A DNA stretch of 10,592 nucleotides from Bacteroidota bacterium (lineage in GTDB: Bacteria > Bacteroidota > Bacteroidia > Bacteroidales > Bacteroidaceae): NCBI GenBank assembly GCA_023425865.1, contig JAFABV010000103.1:1-10592 (forward strand). The letters run 5' to 3'. Below are positions 6,592 to 10,592 of this stretch, one piece after another (the stretch's first letter is position 1; every line of letters starts with the position of its first letter). Under the pieces are notes generated by a model. The model ran no database searches. It was not told where the DNA came from and worked only from the letters and a program-made list of their open reading frames with translations. A program made the position numbers and the translations under genes.

Positions 6592-8019
6592 ATGATGACC
6601 ACTGCAACGAACATTACCGCCGCCATGCCCCAAAACGCCGATACTGCCATCAACGCCGACCTCGACCGACGACTCGACCTGCTGCTGCGCACCGGGTGCC
6701 TGCTCATGAGCAGCAATGCCGACACCACGCGCATCAAGCGCAACCTGAGCCGAACGGCCGATTATCTGGGACTGGAAGACGACAAAATCAACCTGTATCT
6801 CGACTTCGACATGCTCATGGTGAATTACAACGATGAGCAGGGGTCGCACACCAAGTTTTGCGCCTGCAAGCATCACGGCATAGACATGACGGCCATCACC
6901 TCCATCAGCCACCTCTCGTGGAAGGCCATTCGCGACGACTACACCCTCGACGAGTACGAACGGTGCTTGGAAACCATAGCCCATACGCCACGACACTACA
7001 CCCCCTGGCAGGTGGCCATGGGCGGAGGTCTGGCCTGCGGCGGATTCTGCATACAGTTTGGCTGCGACTGGCCCTCGTTCTTCTACGCGTCGATAGCTGC
7101 CATCCTGGGACTGCGACTGCGCACCTGGTTAGTGGAGAAAGGCTCCAACACCTACATCTGCATTGGTGTGGCGGCCTTCGTGTCTACCCTGTTGGCATGG
7201 CTCGCGTCGTTTATCTCGCTTACGCCGGCCATCGTCGCGGCGCTGCCCGGCTGGATGATTTCTTCCACCCCCTGGCACCCGCTATTGGCCTGCGCCCTGT
7301 TCATCGTGCCCGGCGTGCCACTCATCAACTTTGTCAACGATATGCTGGCGGGCCACACCCGAATAGGACTCACACGGGCCCTGCACACCCTACTCATCGT
7401 GGTGGCCATGGCTTTCGGCATTGCCTTTGCCATCGCCGTATGCGGCATCGACAACTTTGTGACCGACCTCACCTTGGTGCCCCACCACACCTATACGGAG
7501 TATGCCATCGCCGCGGCCATATCGGCCATGGGCTTCTCGATGATCTTCAACGTGTCGCCCAAGATGCTGCCGGTGGTGGCCATCGGGGGTATCATTGCCG
7601 TGTGCAACCGCAACTTCGTGAACCTCGGCCCCAGCACCAACAATATCGGTCTCGACGAGGGACTGATCATCGGCTCCTTAGCGGGCTCTACGCTCGTCAG
7701 CCTCGTGGCGGCCATGGCGTCGCACTGGGTGCATACGCCCCACCAGTGCCTCACCATACCGAGCGTCATACCCATGGTGCCAGGTGTGCTGATGTATCGC
7801 GCCCTGTTTGCCCTCATCGACATGCAAGGCGTCGTGGGCGAGGTCACCGTCGCCATGAACAATCTCATCAAGGCCTCATTGGTCATCCTCGTGATTGCCA
7901 TCGGCGTGGCCATACCCAATATCTTTGTGCGGAGTATGCTTGAGAGCCGGCGAAAGCTGCGCTACTACAACCTGCTCGTCGAGCGGCATAACCGCCGACA
8001 GGCAGCCACAGCGGAATAA
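6592..8019 (+). CDS. ThrE-type threonine/serine exporter (fused two-domain form)
   Basis: A 475-residue inner-membrane protein. The N-terminal ThrE domain has a soluble part with LLLRTGCLLMSSNADTTRIK (30-49) and LEDDKINLYL (61-70). Membrane helices begin at about 139, with VPGVPLINFVNDMLAGH (239-255). The C-terminal ThrE_2-type domain (about 305-445) carries VCNRNFVNLG and the family motif IPSVIPMVPGVLMYRALF (389-406). In some bacteria, such as those with YjjP and YjjB, these two domains are separate proteins; here they are one chain, as in Corynebacterium ThrE. The family exports threonine and serine and, in some members, succinate. The start is ATG-ATG at 6592/6595, 3 bp after the transporter stop, which points to translational coupling. 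Cytoplasmic Cys-rich KFCACKHHG (88-96) is visible but of unknown meaning. Confidence 0.92.
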   Translation: MMTTATNITAAMPQNADTAINADLDRRLDLLLRTGCLLMSSNADTTRIKRNLSRTADYLGLEDDKINLYLDFDMLMVNYNDEQGSHTKFCACKHHGIDMTAITSISHLSWKAIRDDYTLDEYERCLETIAHTPRHYTPWQVAMGGGLACGGFCIQFGCDWPSFFYASIAAILGLRLRTWLVEKGSNTYICIGVAAFVSTLLAWLASFISLTPAIVAALPGWMISSTPWHPLLACALFIVPGVPLINFVNDMLAGHTRIGLTRALHTLLIVVAMAFGIAFAIAVCGIDNFVTDLTLVPHHTYTEYAIAAAISAMGFSMIFNVSPKMLPVVAIGGIIAVCNRNFVNLGPSTNNIGLDEGLIIGSLAGSTLVSLVAAMASHWVHTPHQCLTIPSVIPMVPGVLMYRALFALIDMQGVVGEVTVAMNNLIKASLVILVIAIGVAIPNIFVRSMLESRRKLRYYNLLVERHNRRQAATAE

Positions 8020-8043
8020 TCATACACGAATATACTACAACAA

Positions 8044-8086
8044 GGGAGGGGCTTCACAATGACGACGGGTGTCGTTGCGGCCTCTC
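8044..8086. other. Two-stem hairpin in the leader of the LysR-type gene
   Basis: GGGAGG (8044-8049) can pair with CCTCTC (8081-8086), with one G-T pair. Inside, ACGAC (8062-8066) pairs with GTCGT (8071-8075) around GGGT. It ends 15 bases before the start codon. No T-run follows, so it is more likely a leader structure or processing site than a terminator. Weak evidence. Confidence 0.3.
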
Positions 8087-8101
8087 TCACCATTTCAAGT
8101 C

Positions 8102-9037
8102 ATGGACATCAGACAACTCAGATACTTTCTCAAGGTGGCAGAAACCCTCAACTTCTCAGAGGCCAGCCGCCGGCTTTTCATTACTCAGAGCACCCTCTCA
8201 CAACAAATCAGCCACCTGGAACAAGAGATAGGCTTATCGCTCTTCGAGCGCAACAGCCACGAGGTGTTTCTCACCGGTGCCGGCAAAGAGCTATTGCCCT
8301 ATGCCCAGCGCGCCGTAGTGGCCACCGAGTCGTGCATGGACCACATACAAGACCTGAAGCAAATACTCACCGGCGAACTGAATATTGGCGTGACTTACTC
8401 CTTCAGCACCATCATGTCGGAAACGCTCGTCGACTTCATGAAAACCTATCCCGGCGTGAAACTCAACATTGACTACCGCACCATGGAGGAACTCATGACC
8501 ATGCTCAAACGGCGTGAGCTCGACTTTGTGCTGGCCTTCAGACCGCTGAAAAAAGACAAAGACATAGAGAGTCATGTCATCTTCTCCAACCGCGTGGCCG
8601 CCTTAGTCAAAGAAGACCACCCTCTAAACAAGGAGAAAACCGTTGACCTGGAGCAGCTGCAACGCTACGACTTGGTGCTACCGGCACGAGGACTGCAGGC
8701 ACGAAACGCCTTCGACAAGCTGGTGGCCGACCGCGACCTCAACTTCAACATCAAGGTAGAGGTCAACCATGTAGACATCATTCTCGCACTTTTGCACCGC
8801 ACGCACTATGTGTCTGTACTCTCCGAATCGACGGTGCTACACGAGGAGGGGCTCAGGGCAATACCCATTGCCGAGGCCGACAACAAGATGGAGGGGTGCA
8901 TACATATGCTCAAAGACAGCTACGTGAAACATGCCGCCCAGGCGTTCATCCGTATGCTCACAGAGTCTACCACGGTGTACACGAGGGCACTGAGCCTCTC
9001 TCCCCTCGCCGCGACGCCGAAGGGTGAGGGCGAGTGA
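8102..9037 (+). CDS. LysR-type transcriptional regulator
   Basis: A 311-residue protein with the LysR layout. The N-terminal winged helix-turn-helix is at 1-60: MDIRQLRYFLKVAETLNFSE, then ASRRLFITQSTLSQQISHLE, then IGLSLFERNSHEVFLTGAG. The periplasmic-binding-protein-like effector domain runs from about 91 (GELNIGVTYSF) to 287. A GTG at 8069 would add 11 residues, but the ATG at 8102 starts exactly at the usual LysR N-terminus. It lies 82 bp after the exporter on the same strand, with no TAnnTTTG motif seen between them, so it may be co-transcribed and control the exporter operon. The last 20 or so residues (LSLSPLAATPKGEGE at the end) fall outside the family and are encoded by a palindromic repeat-like stretch. 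The effector is unknown. Confidence 0.93.
   Translation: MDIRQLRYFLKVAETLNFSEASRRLFITQSTLSQQISHLEQEIGLSLFERNSHEVFLTGAGKELLPYAQRAVVATESCMDHIQDLKQILTGELNIGVTYSFSTIMSETLVDFMKTYPGVKLNIDYRTMEELMTMLKRRELDFVLAFRPLKKDKDIESHVIFSNRVAALVKEDHPLNKEKTVDLEQLQRYDLVLPARGLQARNAFDKLVADRDLNFNIKVEVNHVDIILALLHRTHYVSVLSESTVLHEEGLRAIPIAEADNKMEGCIHMLKDSYVKHAAQAFIRMLTESTTVYTRALSLSPLAATPKGEGE
8998..9034. terminator. Stem-loop overlapping the end of the LysR-type gene
   Basis: CCCTCGCC (9003-9010) pairs with GGTGAGGG (9023-9030) through eight pairs including one G-T. After a small internal loop, CTC (8998-9000) pairs with GAG (9032-9034). The loop is 12 bases. It lies inside the coding sequence and ends just before the TGA. 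No T-run follows, so it may work as an mRNA 3'-end stem or be a REP-like insert, not a strict intrinsic terminator. Confidence 0.4.
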
Positions 9038-9198
9038 TATGGCCGTCGAGCGTTTCATCGTAGGCCCATTGTGCGTACCCCGGCTTCATAAAGTAAGCGC
9101 CATCCCGGTTACACCGCCTTTTCGCACCGCCTATACACCGACGTTATTGCTCCATCTCCCGCTCTACGCCCAATAGGTCTATCCGAATCATCTTATAC

Positions 9199-9290
9199 TT
9201 CTATATAAAACCATCCGATGATTCTATATAAAACCATTCGATAATTCTATATAAAACCATTTGATGATTTAATATAGAATCATCCCAGCC
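9199..9290. repeat. 23-bp tandem repeat with inverted last unit
   Basis: Three near-identical units lie at 9199-9221, 9222-9244 and 9245-9267. Each begins TTCTATATAAAACCAT and ends GATGA or GATAA. A fourth, degraded unit follows to 9290. GATGATTCTATAT (9217-9229) is perfectly complementary to ATATAGAATCATC (9272-9284), so the array can fold back on itself through a 13-bp stem. There are no spacers between units, so it is not a CRISPR. Confidence 0.88.
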
Positions 9291-9437
9291 TTCTCCCCGA
9301 AGTATAAAAAGATAAGGACATTGGCGTCCATTCATTTGGGTGCCGTGCCACGTCCTCCAAGCTGTTACGACCATCCCAACACTACCTGACGGATATCCCT
9401 AAACCGCCTCACCCCAAGGATACACTGTGGGCATTAT

Positions 9438-9450
9438 GCCTCGGCGAGGC
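9438..9450. repeat. 13-bp palindrome GCCTCG-G-CGAGGC
   Basis: A perfect 6-bp inverted repeat around one central G, in an otherwise featureless spacer. GCGAGGC occurs again nearby at about 9473-9479. It may be an operator-like or REP-like half, but it has no adjacent gene to control. Confidence 0.5.
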
Positions 9451-9569
9451 GTCACTCAACGGATGAGCCCCCCGCGAGGCACGAGCGAAACCCTCTGCCT
9501 TGGTATTCGCATTGTGATATCCTCCTAATAGAAGAAGTGCCAACGGCACCCTCCTCCCACTCCTCCGCG

Positions 9570-9749
9570 GCTCTGCATCGAAGATGTACGACCTCCAAAC
9601 CCTCTGCGGCTCTGCGTGCCCCCCACCTGCGTGGAATAACCACCACCTCGTATTTTTTTAACACGGATGGCACGGAATTTTCGGAATTACCATCCGGCAC
9701 ATTTTGATACTACGGAGCATCGCTTTGCGATGGGCGGATGGAACGGAAG
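9570..9749. repeat. Structured intergenic element, copy A
   Basis: The first of two direct copies of about 180 bp, from GCTCTGCATCG to GAACGGAA. It contains CTCTGCGGCTCTGCGTG, a TA-T7-A run, and three matching 7-mers: CGGATGG (9664-9670), CCATCCG (9690-9696) and CGGATGG (9735-9741). The central one can pair with either flank. A second stem, CATCGC-TTT-GCGATG (9718-9732), lies inside the right-hand stem. The CTCTGCG...CTCTGCGTG and ACACGGATGGCACGG motifs resemble intergenic repeat families seen in many unrelated bacteria, from memory. Confidence 0.88.
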
Positions 9750-9805
9750 CAGCTGCAGTTTTCTCCATTTCTCCTCACACCAATGGCTCCCAGATTCTAC
9801 CCTCA

Positions 9806-9990
9806 GCTCTGCATCGCAGATGTACAACTCCAATCTCTCTGCGGCTCTGCGTGCAAATACCCCCCACCTGCGTGAAATAACCACCACCTCGTATTTTTTT
9901 TAACACGGATGGCACGGAAAACTCGGAATTACCATCCGGCACATTTTGATACTACGGATCATCGCTTTGCGATGGGCGGATGGAACGGAA
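9806..9990. repeat. Structured intergenic element, copy B
   Basis: The second copy in the same orientation, about 240 bp downstream of the first, separated by a 56-bp spacer. Differences from copy A are a few substitutions, a 5-base insertion after CTCTGCGTGC, and one extra T in the T-run. The pairing elements are all kept: CGGATGG (9906-9912), CCATCCG (9932-9938), CGGATGG (9977-9983) and CATCGC-TTT-GCGATG (9960-9974). Weak similarity continues past 9990 (CTGC...TTTCTC), so the duplicated unit may be longer. Confidence 0.88.
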
Positions 9991-10113
9991 ACCTGCCTCA
10001 CGTTTCTCATTGACCACACTTTCGCAATACGGGAATATGATAGCGTCTAACAAATACTCCGAAACTACTTTTCAATAATCCATCGGCTTTCTGATTATCT
10101 ATCTGCTATTCCT

Positions 10114-10297
10114 CACAATCCATTGGCTTTCCACACAATCCGTTTACTTTCACCCTCACAATCCATTGGCTTTCCACACAATCCATTGGTTTTTCCCACA
10201 ATCCATTGGCTTTCCCCACAATCCGTTTACTTTCCCCACAATCCGTTTACTTTCCTCACAATCCATTGGCTTTCCCCACAATCCATTTACTTTCCCC
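10114..10297. repeat. 20-bp tandem array of two unit types
   Basis: Nine units each start with CACAATCC and end in TTTCC or close to it. The middle six bases are ATTGGC (units 1, 3, 5, 8), GTTTAC (units 2, 6, 7), or the variants ATTGGT (unit 4) and ATTTAC (unit 9). Units 2 and 4 carry small insertions (23 and 21 bp). A degraded copy (AATCCATCGGCTTTC) lies near 10075-10090. A small hairpin, TCCCC-GAA-GGGGA, closes the array at 10293-10305. The 20-bp period shifts frame each unit, which argues against a coding role. Confidence 0.93.
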
Positions 10298-10391
10298 GAA
10301 GGGGATAAACTCTTGATAGGGCACGGTTGGCCGGAATGGCGACCGCAGGGAGACATGACGTGCCTACCGTGTCTAAGCTCGCCCGGATGGA

Positions 10392-10410
10392 TGAACTCTG
10401 TAGGAGTTCA
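10392..10410. other. Hairpin TGAACTC-TGTAG-GAGTTCA
   Basis: A perfect 7-bp stem with a 5-base loop in the spacer, about 80 bp beyond the end of the right-edge gene. It has no T-run on either side. It resembles short dispersed palindromes of Bacteroidetes spacers, but its role is unknown. Confidence 0.45.
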
Positions 10411-10488
10411 ACAGGCTACCGCAACCAACAACGCATCGTGCCGACCACAAACCATAAAAATATTGAACTCAAGTTTCGGATTTAGATT

Positions 10489-10592
10489 TCAAGCCGTTTG
10501 AGCATACTCTCTAAGTGCAGCCAATCTCTTGTCATTCTCAATAATTTGGATGGTCAGTTCATCAGAGTCAGCACCAATGAGTTCTGAAACGA
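10489..10592 (-). CDS. C-terminal end of an unidentified protein (partial)
   Basis: An open frame enters from the right edge and stops at 10489. The visible 33 residues contain ELIGADSDELTI and NDKRLAALREYAQTA, a charged, probably helical ending with protein-like composition. Its bases are more AT-rich than the other genes in the window. I do not recognise the family, and the start lies outside the window. The call rests on an open frame of about 100 bases and a natural-looking sequence only. Confidence 0.5.
   Translation of the reverse strand, partial: VSELIGADSDELTIQIIENDKRLAALREYAQTA

Larger units (their letters stand above)
9038..10488. other. Gene-free, repeat-rich island
   Basis: No open frame here has a recognisable domain, a plausible start and protein-like composition; the longer frames run through repeats. 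The island contains a 23-bp tandem repeat (9199-9290), a 13-bp palindrome (9438-9450), two copies of a structured element (9570-9749 and 9806-9990), a 20-bp tandem array (10114-10297) and a 7-bp-stem hairpin (10392-10410). In 9038-9198, 9291-9437 and 9991-10113 I see no clear feature. I found no tRNA or rRNA. Confidence 0.75.

Noticed and set aside
9667..9903. Small gene of 78 codons
   Set aside because: It starts inside repeat copy A and ends inside copy B, and has no domain or hydrophobic pattern.
10114..10297. CRISPR array
   Set aside because: The repeats are contiguous with no unique spacers, and no cas-like gene is present. The same holds for the 23-bp array and the 7-bp and 8-bp repeats.
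10123..10308. Small repeat proteins on either strand in the 20-bp array
   Set aside because: Both frames are by-products of the repeat, and the period is not a multiple of three, so no residue repeat is kept.

Overview
The window looks like chromosomal DNA from the Bacteroidales, most likely a Prevotella-type species. The grounds are the gene family types, several promoter-like TAnnTTTG motifs (the Bacteroidetes -7 element), start codons without Shine-Dalgarno sequences, and the run of two signal-peptidase genes followed by a WbqC-family gene, which in this phylum commonly follows dapB. dapB itself would lie left of the window. This placement rests on recognition, not on a database search.

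Left part (1-2986, + strand): an A/C-only octamer repeat runs up to the start codon of a full-length signal peptidase I (lepB). A different, heptamer repeat starts at the base after the lepB stop codon. Next come a small S26-like protein that appears to lack both catalytic residues, and a WbqC-family protein. The first two genes concern protein export across the inner membrane; the second may be a non-catalytic relative of the first.

Middle part (2993-9037): a short methionine-synthase-like enzyme (- strand) is divergent from an Lrp/AsnC-family regulator (+ strand), with nearly back-to-back promoters. The regulator is followed by an AspT/YidE/YbjL-type transporter, a fused ThrE-type threonine/serine exporter 3 bp downstream of it, and a LysR-type regulator. 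The leader of the Lrp-like gene carries a 14-of-15 match to the E. coli Lrp consensus as I recall it. The core AGAATATT recurs in both orientations in the divergent promoter region, with a variant at the transporter promoter. I infer a local amino-acid-responsive unit (methyl transfer, export, two regulators).

Right part (9038-10488): about 1.45 kb with no convincing gene. It holds a 23-bp tandem repeat closed by an inverted half, two copies of a roughly 180-bp structured element, a 20-bp tandem array made of two unit types, and several hairpins. A partial gene enters from the right edge on the - strand (10489-10592).

I see no CRISPR array, tRNA, rRNA, insertion sequence or phage gene. The most unusual points are the apparently catalytically dead signal-peptidase paralogue with a cysteine cluster, the tandem repeats that abut lepB on both sides, the recurring Lrp-like motif, and the alternative-stem repeat element in the gene-free island.
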